This document shows positions 9,903-19,425 of a stretch of 64,000 nt of DNA, in pieces. Source of the DNA: Verrucomicrobiota bacterium (GTDB lineage: Bacteria > Verrucomicrobiota > Verrucomicrobiia > Limisphaerales > J093). The stretch's first letter is position 1, and each line of letters starts with the position of its first letter. The position numbers and the translations under genes were made by a program. The notes under the pieces are model-generated. The model searched no databases. It worked only from the letters and a program-made list of their open reading frames with translations, and was not told where the DNA came from. Location of the stretch: the NCBI GenBank assembly GCA_027493615.1, contig JAOSKK010000035.1, positions 248,001-312,000 of the forward strand, given 5' to 3'.

Positions 9903-11218
9903 ATGCCAGAACATCCGCCCACTCCCGGCACCCCGGACCACGATCAAGACCGTGCTCCGGCCGGCACGGTGCCGCCCCGACCGGCCGAATCGCCGCCACG
10001 TTCCGCATCAACGCCGCGGCCGGGGACGGTCGTCGCGTGGGTGCTCTTCTTTGCGGTGCTCGCCTCCGGCTGGGCCGCTCCGGAGCCCGCCTTCCACGCG
10101 GTGACCATCGCGACCGATGTCGCCATCGGCTACGGCGTCGCAGTGGCGGATGTGGACGGCGACCGCCGCCCCGACATCCTCCTGGCAGACAAGCGCGAGT
10201 TCATCTGGTTCCGCAATCCGGGCTGGGAACGGTTCGTGCTCGCGCAAGACCTGACCGAAACGGACAACGTCTGTCTGGCCGCCGCGGATCTCGACGGAGA
10301 CGGCCGGGCCGAGATTGCGGTTGGCGCCGGCTGGAACCCCAGCGACACCACCGACAGCGGCGCCGTCTTCTACCTGATCGCGCCGCCGGATCGCACGCAA
10401 CGATGGACCCCGGTCCGTCTCCCGCATGAGCCCACCGTGCACCGGATGCGGTGGGTCCGTAACGCCAGCGGGGCGCACGATCTGGTCGCGCTGCCTCTTC
10501 ACGGCCGGGGCAATCAGAACGGGGAAGGTGCGGGTGTCCGCGTCCTGGCCTACCGCAAGCCCCCGGACCCTGCGGCGCCCTGGCCGACCATCCTGATCGA
10601 TGACACCCTTCACCTGACCCACAACTTCGATGTCGTCCCCGGGTCGCACCCGCCGGGCGAGGACCTCCTCGTGGCGGCGCGCGAAGGGGTGTTTCACTTC
10701 TCGCCCGAAAGCGGATCGCTGGCAGCGCCAACAAAGGGTCGGGAACCGCGAAGGTCAGACGGCCTTCAACGGGGCGGGCGAAGTCCGCCAGGGCCGAGGT
10801 CGAAGCGGGCCGTTCATCGCCACCATCGAGCCCATGCACGGCCATCAGTTGGTGGCGTACACGCCCCCCGGCGGCCGACGATCCCAGCCCGCCCTGGCGA
10901 CGGACCGTCCTGGACGAGTCGCTCGTTCAGGGCCACGCCCTGGCCTGCGGCGATCTGCTGGGTCTGGGCGCCGACCAGATTGTGGTGGGCTGGCGCGGCA
11001 ACCGACCGGGCGACCGCGTGGGGATCAAGCTCTTCGTCCCGCTGGACGACGCGGGCGCCGGGTGGAAATCCTACCCGGTCGACGAGAATCAGATGGCCTG
11101 CGAGGACCTCTGCCTGGCTGACCTCGACGGCGATGGCAGGCTCGACATCGTCGCGTCGGGTCGCGTCACGCGGAACCTGAAGGTGTACTTCAACCGCACG
11201 ACCGGGGAGGGCAATTGA
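9903..11218 (+). CDS. Exported FG-GAP/VCBS-repeat protein (frame changes)
   Basis: A membrane-anchored or secreted beta-propeller of FG-GAP repeats. The N-terminus is proline-rich with a hydrophobic segment (VVAWVLFFAVLASGW, ~44-58). Calcium-loop repeats follow: VADVDGDRRPDILLAD, AADLDGDGRAEIAVGAG and, near the end, LADLDGDGRLDIVASG. ATG 9903 is taken over an upstream alternative at 9891. The frame moves near 10725 and near 10880; the three pieces join into a consistent propeller of about 440 residues ending at 11218. Such proteins bind ligands or partners outside the cell. I see no catalytic motif. Confidence 0.72.
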
Positions 11219-11261
11219 GCCTCGGTCCCGGTTCCCGCGGCCCCGGACGCCACCTGAGTTC

Positions 11262-11888
11262 ATGAAGCGCCTCGCCTTCTGGGTGTCGGCCCTCGTGCTG
11301 GTCGGGCTCGTGTTGTGGCTTTGGCGGGGTCGGCCGGTCAGCCTGGTCAACTTGCCGCCCACCGCGCAGGGGCCCTGGGTGGCGTTCGGCGACAGCCTGA
11401 CGGCGGGGACCGGAGTGCCGCCGGAGTCAGCGTATCCCGCACAACTTGGCCGCCGGTTGGGCGTGGACATCGTCAACCTCGGCGCTTCCGGGGATACCAC
11501 GGCGGATGGACGCGCGCGGTTGCCGGAGGCGCTTCAACTCAACCCGCGGGTGGTCCTGCTCTGCCTGGGCGGCAATGACAGCCTGCAGCGCGAACCCCTC
11601 GACCAGACCTTCGCGAACCTGGCCGCACTGGTGGATGCTTTCCAGCAGACCGGCACGTTCGTGGTGCTACTGGGCGTTCGCAGCGCGAGTGTGCTGGACA
11701 AGCACCGGCGCCGCTTCGCCCGGCTTGCCCGGGAAAAGCGCGTGTTGCTTGTCCCGGACATCCTGGACGGCGTCCTGGGCACACCGGCCTTGATGGCCGA
11801 TCCTCTGCACCCGAACGAAGCGGGGTATGCGCGAATCGCGGAACGGATCGCGACGGCCCTTGAACCGCATCTGGATCAACTTCGATAG
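11262..11888 (+). CDS. GDSL-type esterase/lysophospholipase L1-like (SGNH hydrolase)
   Basis: Hydrolyses ester bonds of acyl, aryl or sugar-acetyl substrates. All SGNH blocks are present: AFGDSLTAG with the nucleophilic Ser (~residue 47), NLGASGDTT (Gly), LCLGGNDS (Asn) and DPLHPNEAGY (Asp-His). One N-terminal membrane helix (residues 4-21) suggests anchoring with the enzyme in the periplasm, as for TesA. The 208-residue length fits the family. It lies 43 bp after the FG-GAP gene on the same strand. No frame errors. Confidence 0.9.
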   Translation: MKRLAFWVSALVLVGLVLWLWRGRPVSLVNLPPTAQGPWVAFGDSLTAGTGVPPESAYPAQLGRRLGVDIVNLGASGDTTADGRARLPEALQLNPRVVLLCLGGNDSLQREPLDQTFANLAALVDAFQQTGTFVVLLGVRSASVLDKHRRRFARLAREKRVLLVPDILDGVLGTPALMADPLHPNEAGYARIAERIATALEPHLDQLR

Positions 11889-11932
11889 ACCAACCGGGAT
11901 GTCTCATACTCGGCATGAAAGCGCGACAGACT

Positions 11933-12001
11933 GTAGGCGCCGACGTGAGGAGGCGAAGGGTATTGCCCCTGGCCCACAACGCCCCCTCGCGTCGGCGCCT
12001 A
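11933..12001. repeat. R1 palindromic repeat, complete copy
   Basis: Left arm GTAGGCGCCGACGTGAGGAG (from 11933) and right arm CCCCCTCGCGTCGGCGCCTA (11982-12001) form an imperfect inverted repeat. The loop, GAAGGGTATTGCCCC then GGCCCAC, is nearly identical to that at 19545-19570, so the whole ~70-base unit is a dispersed element and not a chance hairpin. It sits between two plus-strand genes. Confidence 0.8.
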
Positions 12002-12034
12002 CCGCGGGTATGAGATTCCCAAGCTGACCTCCTT

Positions 12035-12354
12035 ATGAACGTCATTGTCGATCTCAGCCTGATCCCCCTCGGCACGGGGGTTTCGCTCTCACCCTACGTG
12101 GCCGCCTGTGAGAAGGCCCTCGCCGCCGCCGGGCTCAAACCGGTTCTGCATGCCAACGGCACGAACCTGGAAGGCGAATGGGATGTCGTGTTCGGCGCCA
12201 TCAAACGGTGTCACGAACTCGTGCACGAGATGGGGGCCCCCGCATCACGACCGTGATCAAGCTCGGGACGCGCACCGACCGGCCGCAAACGATGGAGCAG
12301 AAGGTCGCGAGCGTCCGCGCCAAGTTGCCCCCGGCGCTGAAAATCGACACCTGA
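12035..12354 (+). CDS. MTH1187-family thiamine-binding protein (frame change near 12240)
   Basis: Small ferredoxin-like-fold protein of the UPF0045/YqgV family, which binds thiamine or thiazole compounds in the cytoplasm. Family blocks are visible: VDLSLIPLGTGVSLSPYV, LHANGTNLEGEWDVVF and KRCHELVHEMGAP. The frame changes near 12240; the next frame supplies the expected end (TTVIKLGTRTDRP, MEQKVASVRAKL), giving about 106 residues, normal for the family. No thiamine biosynthesis or transport genes are nearby. Confidence 0.85.
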
Positions 12355-12495
12355 GCGCCTTCCGGCCGACCACCGGCCGTTCAGCGGTCCAGCGGACCTC
12401 TCCCCGCCAGTGATTCGCCGCCAGCCAGAACGGCGCTGCGGGGTCGCCATTTTTCTCGCGACGCAGGAGCGGAACGTCGTACACTCTTGCCGCCC

Positions 12496-15400
12496 ATGAA
12501 TGATCTCCTGCCCGCCTGGCGGATTTGGCCGCTCCTCTCCGCACTGGTGGTCGGGCTCCCGGCCAGCGCCGCGACGCCGCAGGGTGTTCCGTTCACGGAC
12601 GTCACGCGCTCCGATGCCTTCTGGGCTCCCCTCATCGAGACCCACCGCCTCGCTACCATTCCGCATCTGCTGCGCGAGCTCGAGCGCCAGGGTTCGCTCG
12701 GCGGTCTCCGGATCCTCGCGGGCGAGGCCGGCGGGCGGTTCCTGCCGCTCGAGGGACGGAGCAAGCTCGTCGCGGGCGACGATGCGGACGACCTGCGGCT
12801 GATCCCCTTCCCCAAGGAGGTGCGCCGATCGGCCGGTGCGTTCGCCCTCGATTGCCCGCTCGTGCTGGAAGCCCCCGCGACCCAGGCCGTGCTCGCCGGC
12901 CAACTGCTGAACGACGAACTGCAGCGCGCCGGCCTGCCCACCGTCCAGGTGCAGGCAAGCGCGTCGCCGGACCTGGTCTTTCGTCTCCGCGCCAACCCGC
13001 CGCCTGACCCGTTGCCCGGCCCGCGGGCCAGTCAACCGCCCGGCGAGCACCCGGAAGGTTACACCCTCGAGGTCGATGACAACGCCGTCGTGGGCGCCGC
13101 CGCCACCCCCGCCGGACTGCATTACAGCCTGCAAACGCTGCGGCAACTGATCCGCGCCAACCGCCGCGGCTCCTCCCTGCCCGCGCTCACCATCCGCGAC
13201 TGGCCGTCCCTCCGGTGGCGCTGTTTCCAGGATGACCTCACCCGCGGTCCCAGCTCGAAGCTGGAGACGTTGCAGTTCGAGGCGTCCCTGGCGTCCTTCC
13301 TCAAGCTGAATCTCATGACGTACTACATGGAGTACCAGTTCGCGTTTCAGAAGCACCCGCGCATCGGTCCTCCTGACGGTTCGCTGACCCCGGAAGACCT
13401 GCAGGCCCTGGTGGCCTACGCCCGTCCCCAGCACGTCGAGATCCTCGGAAACCAACAGTCCTTCGGGCACTTCGCCCACATCCTCAAGCACCCGGAATAC
13501 GCCGCCCTCCGCGAAACTGCCGATGTGCTCACGCCGGTGCGGGAGGAGACTTATCGGTTGCTCGAGGACCTCTACGCCGAGGTCTGCCCCCTGCTCCCCT
13601 TCCCCTGGTTCAACGTCTGTTGCGACGAGACCTGGGGCCTGGGCACCGGCCCGTCCCGCGACCTCGCCGCCGAGATCGGCGTGGGCGGTGTGTACGTCCG
13701 GCACCTGCGCCGCGTGCATGACCTGCTCCGGACGCGACACAACAAGCGGATGATGATGTGGGGCGATATCATCCTGCAACATCCCGACCATCTCGACCAG
13801 ATCCCCAAAGGACACCATCATGCTTACCTGGGGCTACGATGCCCGCCCCAACTTCGAGGACCAGATCGTTCCGTTCGCCCGCTCCGGCTACGAGTTCTTC
13901 GTCTGCCCCGGCGTCAACAACTGGAGCCGCATCCTGCCCGACTTCGGCGTGGCCGTGACCAACATCCAGCACTTCGTCCGCGACGGCGTGAAACACGGCG
14001 CCCTCGGCATGATCAACACCGATTGGGAAGACGACGGCGAAGCCCTCAACGCCGTCAAGTGGCACGCCGATGCCTGGGCCGCCGAGTGTGCCTGGAACGC
14101 GTCCACCACCCCCATCGACGTCTTCAACCGCCGCGTCGGCGCCGTGCTCTTCGGCGAAGCCGGTGACCATTTCGGCCAGGCCATCACCCTCCTGGCCCAA
14201 ACCCACCGCCTCCCCGCCATGAAAGGCATGTTCAACGCGCGCTTCTGGGAACCGGACTTCCTTCCGCAAACCCGCCCCACCGCCATCCGGTCGGCCGCCG
14301 CCGAACTGCTGGCGATCGCGCCCCGCCCTCGCTCACCTCGAGGCCTGCCGCGGCGAGGCCCGGCACAATCACGTCGTGCTCGATACCCTCCATTTCGGAA
14401 CCCGCCGCATGGAACGAATCGGGCAACGGATGCTTGACGGCCTCGAAGCCGTCGAACGTTACGAGCAGGCCCACGCGACCCGCGCGGGGGTCGAGGCGCT
14501 CGCCCCGATCGAACAACTCATCCGCCAAAACCGCGATGCGCACGCCGCGTTGGGTCGCGAGTTCGCCGCGCTCTGGCTGGCCGAGAGCAAGCCCTACGCG
14601 CTGGACTGGACCCTGCGGCGCTACACCAATGCCGTGAACCAGTACGACGCCCTCCTGCAAAAAGGTGGCGGCCGCCGGCGCCGATGTCCGCGCCGGCCGC
14701 GGTTGGCTCGCACCGGAAACCGTCGGGTTCACCCTGCCCAAGCCTCTCAGCCGTCGCCTCACTCCTCGCGCAGTGGCCCCGACCCCGCTTGCCCCGGAGG
14801 CGCCGTGGCTGGACACCGCCGCCACGCATCGGCTCGGCTTGACTGTCGAGTCAGGCATGGCCGACCGGGTTCATCTGCCGGTCGAGGTTGAGTTGGCATT
14901 GCCCGCCGGCCTCGCGGCGAAACCCATCCGGGCTTTCTCACTGCCGGACAACGCACCACCCCGGGAACTGCTGGCGCAACTGGATCCGCTCGGCGACACC
15001 GGCAAGCACCGGCTCGCGTTTCTCCTGCGCGAACCCCTGCAAGCGCAGGAAACCGTCAACGTGCACGTGTACCTCGGCCTCCCGCAGCCGCCCGAACCGC
15101 TGCCGGGAGCGGTCAGTACCCGTCCCGATGGCCGGGGCGGGCATTGGATTGAGAACGACAGGATCCGGGCGCAGTTGGGCAGCGAAGGTGCCCACGTCTA
15201 CCGGTGGGAGGTCAAGGCGGCGGGCAAGCGCGATCTCACCATGCCCGGCGAACGTGGGTGGGCAGGCTTCAGCGACATCAACCCCCGCCGGTCCTCGGCC
15301 TACCAGCTCGAGCCACGGGCCCGCGGCCCTGCCATGGTCGAGTTCCAATGCGCCGACGCCGCGGGCCACGAGAAGACGCTTCGGTTCTACGGCGGCGCGA

Positions 15401-15831
15401 GCTGGTACGAGGTGTTCTTGGGCGAGCCCACCCCGCTGTACTGGGATTTCGATGACCCGAAGAACTTCGCCGCCGACGGACCCACACCGGGCACGTGGCT
15501 GTTCTCGAACGGTCAGTCAGGACCGGTCGGACGCGAGGCGGAGGGCGTGCCGGCTCAGGTCCGCGCAGCCGGCAGCACGTGGGGCATCAAGTTCAACGCT
15601 GACAAACTGGCCTTGGGTTTGATCACCCCCGGCACCCCCGCCGTGCATCACGTTGCTCCCGGTGCGGGAGCCGGTGGGGTGGGCATCGAGAACTCGCCGC
15701 CGGCCCAGCACTTCGTGACCTTCGCCGGCATGCTCGAAGCGTCGCCCGCCGACACGATGCTTCAGCTCCAGACTACGCTCGATCTGAAGAGGCCGGTTTC
15801 GGTACGACTCCATGCCCTCCAGAGTCGTTGA
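12496..15831 (+). CDS. Secreted GH20 family glycoside hydrolase with GH127-like N-terminus (frame changes)
   Basis: Probable exo-beta-N-acetylhexosaminidase acting on chitooligosaccharides or glycans outside the cytoplasm. After a signal peptide (to ~residue 26), residues ~30-75 resemble the start of GH127 beta-arabinofuranosidases (FTDVTRSDAFWAPLIETHR, TIPHLLREL). Then comes the GH20 domain 2 signature (IPFPKEVRR, GYTLEVDD, GLHYSLQTLRQL) and the catalytic barrel; FNVCCDETWGLG (~residue 371) gives the Asp-Glu pair. The C-terminal ~600 residues include a helical segment and beta-rich modules I cannot name. Frame changes near 13820, 14310 and 14660 join four pieces into ~1,110 residues. ATG 12496 is used; TTG 12487 is possible. 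Confidence 0.75.
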
Positions 15832-15849
15832 GGCTGACTGGAGCAACGT

Positions 15850-16557
15850 ATGCTCAAACAAGTCGATGCCAACCTGTGGGAACTGGAACGTCCGCTCAGG
15901 ACGCCGGGCCTGCGGCTGAAACATCGCATGACCGTCGCGCGCCTCGCGTCGGGTGATCTCTGGGTCCATTCGCCGGTCGCATTCGAGGAGGGTATCGCCT
16001 GGGACCTCGCCACACTCGGGCCGCTTCGACATTTCGTCGCGCCGAGCATGTTTCACGACCTGCATTGGCCGGAGTGGTTCGCGCGCTATCCGGACGCCAC
16101 CTTCTACTGCGCGCCCGGCGTGAAGGAGGAACATCCGGAACTGCCCTTCCAGCGTGTCCTTTCCGACACCGGACGCGAGCCGTGGGAGACGGAACTTCCG
16201 AAGCTGCGGATCGACGGCATGCCACGGCTGAACGAGTTCGTCTTCCTTCACGTCGCCACCCGAACCCTCCTGGTGGCCGACCTGTTGTTCAACCTGGACC
16301 CGAGCACGCAGCCCTTCCTCGGCAAGCTCTTCTTGAGGCTCAACGGCCTCCATGGCCGGGTCGGCTGCTCGCGGCTGTTCCGTTGGTTCATCAAGGACCG
16401 GCGGGCCTTCGCCGCCTCCGTCAAGGTGCTCCTGCGCTGGGACGTCGATCGTATCGTGCCCGGTCATGGCGAAATCATCGCCACGGGAGGCAGGGACGCG
16501 CTGGTCCGTGCCTTCACGTGGTTGGGGCCTGATCACGTTTCGCCAGCAAGCCAATGA
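15850..16557 (+). CDS. DUF4336 protein (metallo-beta-lactamase-like fold)
   Basis: An intact 235-residue protein of the DUF4336 family, a degenerate metallo-beta-lactamase-like fold of unknown activity. Family features are LWVHSPVAF, FVAPSMFHDLHWPEWF, FYCAPGVKEEHPEL, LLVADLLFNL and the C-terminal IVPGHGEII. The classical HxHxDH zinc motif is not complete, so catalysis is uncertain. It starts 18 bp after the GH20 gene and is probably co-transcribed with it. Confidence 0.8.
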   Translation: MLKQVDANLWELERPLRTPGLRLKHRMTVARLASGDLWVHSPVAFEEGIAWDLATLGPLRHFVAPSMFHDLHWPEWFARYPDATFYCAPGVKEEHPELPFQRVLSDTGREPWETELPKLRIDGMPRLNEFVFLHVATRTLLVADLLFNLDPSTQPFLGKLFLRLNGLHGRVGCSRLFRWFIKDRRAFAASVKVLLRWDVDRIVPGHGEIIATGGRDALVRAFTWLGPDHVSPASQ

Positions 16558-16667
16558 TGTCTGCTCCGCCAGGAACCCAGCTCCGGCGCACCCGGTGATC
16601 GCGAGTGGACAGGCGATGGGCGTTGCCGGGACCAGGCCGCAACCTGGCTGAGGCACTTCACTTCGTG

Positions 16668-17540
16668 ATGCCACTCTTCGACGCCCACAATCACCTCCAG
16701 GATGAACGTTTCGGCGGCTGCCAGGACGAACTCGTCGCCGCGTGTCGCGCCGCGGGCGTCGGGCGAATGATCGTCAACGGGGCCTGCGAAGCCGACTGGC
16801 CGGCCGTCGCCGAACTGGCACGCCGCCACCCAGACCTGGTGCACCCCAGCTTCGGCTGTCACCCCTGGTACGTGGCCGAACGAACCAGCCAGTGGGAGCA
16901 GACATTGATCAGGTTCCTCGACTCCACCCCAGGCGCCGGCGTGGGCGAGATTGGCCTGGACCGCTGGAAGCGCAGCCTGGATTACGTCGACCAAGAGGAG
17001 GTGTTCGTCCGCCAGCTCCAACTCGCGGCCGAGCGCAACCGGCCAGTCAGCATTCACTGTCTCCAGGCTTGGGGTCGCCTGTTCGACTGCCTCCGCGCCG
17101 GCCCGCGACCGGCCTGCGGCTTCCTCCTCCATTCCTATGGCGGACCAGCCGAGATGGTGGTGCCGCTGACCAAGCTGGGCGCCTACTTCTCCCTCCCCGG
17201 TTACTTCGCGCACGAACGCAAACAGCGCCAGCGCGAGGCGTTCCTCCATGTTCCGACCGACCGACTGCTGCTCGAGACCGATGCTCCGGACCAACGCCTG
17301 CCCGAAGCCCCGACCGTCCCCAGACCCGCGCCCCTAACTGGCGACGCCACGGGCGGTCCTCTGGTCACCGAGCAATACCCGCTGACCGACCCACGCACGG
17401 GACAACCGCTGAATCACCCCGCCAACCTCACCGCTGTCTATGCCTTCGCCGCCCGGTTGTTCCACGAACCTCTCGAAGTCCTTGCGCCCCGCGTCGAAAC
17501 CAACTTCCGCCGCCTGTTCGGACCATCCCCCACTCCGTAA
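16668..17540 (+). CDS. TatD family metal-dependent hydrolase
   Basis: Cytoplasmic TIM-barrel phosphodiesterase/DNase-like enzyme. The expected metal ligands are all visible: DAHNH near the N-terminus, the Glu of GEIGLD, histidines in SIHC and LLHSYGG, and the Asp of LLETDAP. Length is 290 residues, slightly above the usual ~260 because of an inserted loop after the last metal motif. ATG 16668 gives the normal N-terminus (MPLFDAHNHL); the in-frame sequence upstream does not resemble the family. No frame errors. Confidence 0.88.
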   Translation: MPLFDAHNHLQDERFGGCQDELVAACRAAGVGRMIVNGACEADWPAVAELARRHPDLVHPSFGCHPWYVAERTSQWEQTLIRFLDSTPGAGVGEIGLDRWKRSLDYVDQEEVFVRQLQLAAERNRPVSIHCLQAWGRLFDCLRAGPRPACGFLLHSYGGPAEMVVPLTKLGAYFSLPGYFAHERKQRQREAFLHVPTDRLLLETDAPDQRLPEAPTVPRPAPLTGDATGGPLVTEQYPLTDPRTGQPLNHPANLTAVYAFAARLFHEPLEVLAPRVETNFRRLFGPSPTP

Positions 17541-17542
17541 AC

Positions 17543-17566
17543 CTGTGGTGCAGGCGTCCCGCCTGC
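17543..17566 (+). repeat. R2 repeat copy
   Basis: CTGTGGTGCAGGCGTCCCGC and the following CTGC match the R2 consensus seen at 18022, 40870 (reverse), 41888 and 48436. The sequence is itself a small imperfect palindrome (GCAGGCG/CGCCTGC). Confidence 0.7.
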
Positions 17567-17683
17567 CGCGTAGATCCCCCCAAGTGCCACTGGCAGCCGG
17601 CACCCTCCCTGCGCTGCACGCCCCGTCCAAGGCGGTGGCCTCCGCGCCGCGCGGCATCCCGGCCCCTGTCGGGCCGCTTCCGG

Positions 17684-17738
17684 CTCCTGGAATCCCGGAA
17701 CTTGGAACTCCCCTTGAGCTTTGAGCTTTGAGCTTTGA
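17684..17738. repeat. Heptanucleotide array (TTGAGCT units)
   Basis: Three to four tandem TTGAGCT units (17714-17738), preceded by GGAATCCCGGAACTTGGAAC. The reverse complement of the whole stretch matches 40983-41030, so the array belongs to a larger composite repeat. Confidence 0.65.
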
Positions 17739-17845
17739 CCTTCCAACCCTGCGCTCCCCTTCTTCCTCCACCCCACCGACCAGCAGCTCAGCCGGGGCCT
17801 CGACCGGCTAGAAACGGGAGGTTCATGGCGAATGGTTTTCAGGTT

Positions 17846-18724
17846 TCAGGGACTGACCCCGTGGGTGATCCGCGCGACTGCCCGCGCCGCCGCCACCAAC
17901 CCAAACGCGCCCGTTACAAAACACACCGTCCCGAACCCCCGCCCCCGACCGGCAGCCAAAGCCTCAGCCAAGTCCTCCGCCCCCCTTGCCGCCGCTTCCT
18001 CCCGCAATGCCACGACTCGGACTGTGGTGCGGGCGTCCCGCCTGCACTCCCTCGGTTCGTGGTCTCCGGCCACGGCCGCGGAGGCCAGGGGAGCCTCCCG
18101 TGCTCCCGACCTAAACGCCTCGGTCGAAAAGACGCACTCAACCCCAAACAGGTCGGTTCCATGCGGGAAGCCGTGGTGCCGGCGTAGCAACCGGCGCACC
18201 TGCCCGAGCAGCGGATCGTGCGACGTCGCCGCCAGATCCGCCACCTGCACCTGGGTCGGGTCCCTCCGCCCGCCCGCGCCCCCAACTGTCAGGATCGGAA
18301 TGCCCCGCTCCCGGCAACCGGCGATCAGCCACGCCTTCCTCGACGGGCTGTCGATCGCATCCACGAGCATTTCAAAAGCCGGGGCCAACAACCGCGCCGC
18401 GTTGTCGGGACCAAAAGCCTCCGCAACCACGGTGACCCGACAGTCCGGGTTGATGGCTCGAACCCGCTCGGCCAGCACCTCCGCCTTCAATCGGCCCAGG
18501 TTCGGAGCCATCGCCGGCAGTTGACGGTTGAAGTTCGTGAGCTGGACCACGTCCGGATCGACCAACGTCAGATGCCCCACACCCGTCCGGACCAGGGCTT
18601 CCACCGTCCACGACCCCACGCCTCCAAGCCCCACCACCGCAACGTGGGCGGCTCGCAACCGGGCCATCCCCTCCGCCGACAACAGCCGGCTCACACGGCT
18701 GAAGCGTTCGTCGTAGTCGCTCAC
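17846..18724 (-). CDS. tcdA: tRNA threonylcarbamoyladenosine dehydratase (ThiF/E1-like)
   Basis: ATP-dependent enzyme that cyclises t6A at tRNA position 37. It has the E1-like Rossmann nucleotide motif VAVVGLGGVGSWTVEAL, then LTLVDPDVVQLTNFNRQ and VDAIDSPSRKAWLI. It starts at GTG 18724; this GTG overlaps the TGA of pyrF, so the pair is probably translationally coupled. Between CVFSTE and FGTVCFVTGAFG lies a segment of about 60 residues longer than in typical TcdA, coded in part by an R2 repeat (18022-18045). The frame is kept, so the protein may tolerate it; loss of activity cannot be excluded. About 292 residues. Confidence 0.85.
   Translation of the reverse strand: MSDYDERFSRVSRLLSAEGMARLRAAHVAVVGLGGVGSWTVEALVRTGVGHLTLVDPDVVQLTNFNRQLPAMAPNLGRLKAEVLAERVRAINPDCRVTVVAEAFGPDNAARLLAPAFEMLVDAIDSPSRKAWLIAGCRERGIPILTVGGAGGRRDPTQVQVADLAATSHDPLLGQVRRLLRRHHGFPHGTDLFGVECVFSTEAFRSGAREAPLASAAVAGDHEPRECRRDARTTVRVVALREEAAARGAEDLAEALAAGRGRGFGTVCFVTGAFGLVAAARAVARITHGVSP
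18022..18045 (+). repeat. R2 repeat inside tcdA
   Basis: CTGTGGTGCGGGCGTCCCGC plus CTGC lies within the tcdA reading frame and codes for CRRDARTTV on the minus strand. The surrounding 18022-18110 also resembles the flank of the R2 copy at 40838-40893, suggesting a larger inserted unit. Confidence 0.7.
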
Positions 18725-19425
18725 GCCAGCGAAGCCAGCAGCTCGCGCAATGCCGCCCGGGGATCGGGAGCCGCGACGATGGGCCGACCAACCACCAGCC
18801 AGTCCGCCCCGGCCGCCATCGCCTGCCGCGGCGTCAACGTACGCTTCTGGTCGCCAAGCGCCGCCCCGGCGGGCCGGATGCCGGGCGTCACAAGTTGAAT
18901 GTCGCGCGGCAGAACCGATCGCAGCAGGCCCAGTTCTTGGGGCGAACACACCAACCCTCGCACCCCCGCCCGCACCGCCAGCCGGGCGAGCCACTCGACC
19001 TGGGCGGCGACGGGACGGTCGATCCCCACCTCCTTCAAAGAAGCATCGTCCAGGCTGGTCAGGACGGTCACCCCGAGCAGCAACGGTGCCGGACGCTGGC
19101 ACTGGCGGGCGGCCGCCTCCGCCGCCTCGACCGCCGCCTTCATCATGGCCAGGCCGCCGCTCGTGTGCATCGTCAGCATCTGCACATCCAGCCGCACCGC
19201 CGCCTCGACCGCGCGCGCCACCGTGTTCGGAATATCGTGGAACTTCAGATCGAGAAACACCGCCGCTCCGGTGGCGCGCAACTGCCGGACCAACTCGGGG
19301 CCGGCGCTGGTGAACAATTCCTTGCCCACCTTGAGCGCGCCGATGTCGGGCGCCAAATGGCCGGCCAACTCCAGCGCGCGCTCGGCTGTGGGCACATCCA
19401 ACGCCGCGATGACGGGATTACGCAC
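18721..19425 (-). CDS. pyrF: Orotidine 5'-phosphate decarboxylase
   Basis: Last step of UMP synthesis: decarboxylation of OMP. The active-site signature LDLKFHDIPNTVARA carries the Lys and Asp residues; also seen are LDVPTAERAL, KVGKELF, TMHTSGGLAMM, VCSPQEL, VTPGIRP and DWLVVGRPI. GTG 19425 is the first sensible start (VRNPVIAALDV), giving 235 residues; longer in-frame alternatives run into repeat DNA. The stop overlaps the tcdA start. Intact. Confidence 0.92.
   Translation of the reverse strand: MRNPVIAALDVPTAERALELAGHLAPDIGALKVGKELFTSAGPELVRQLRATGAAVFLDLKFHDIPNTVARAVEAAVRLDVQMLTMHTSGGLAMMKAAVEAAEAAARQCQRPAPLLLGVTVLTSLDDASLKEVGIDRPVAAQVEWLARLAVRAGVRGLVCSPQELGLLRSVLPRDIQLVTPGIRPAGAALGDQKRTLTPRQAMAAGADWLVVGRPIVAAPDPRAALRELLASLA

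Larger units (their letters stand above)
17541..17845. other. Intergenic region between convergent tatD-like and tcdA genes
   Basis: About 300 bases with no gene. It contains an R2 repeat copy at the start and a heptamer array near 17684-17738, so this gap is largely repeat-derived. Confidence 0.6.

Noticed and set aside
12496..15831. Reading the GH20 locus as three or four separate genes
   Set aside because: The pieces continue one another in different frames without start codons or spacing, and one family spans the first two; frame errors are the simpler reading.
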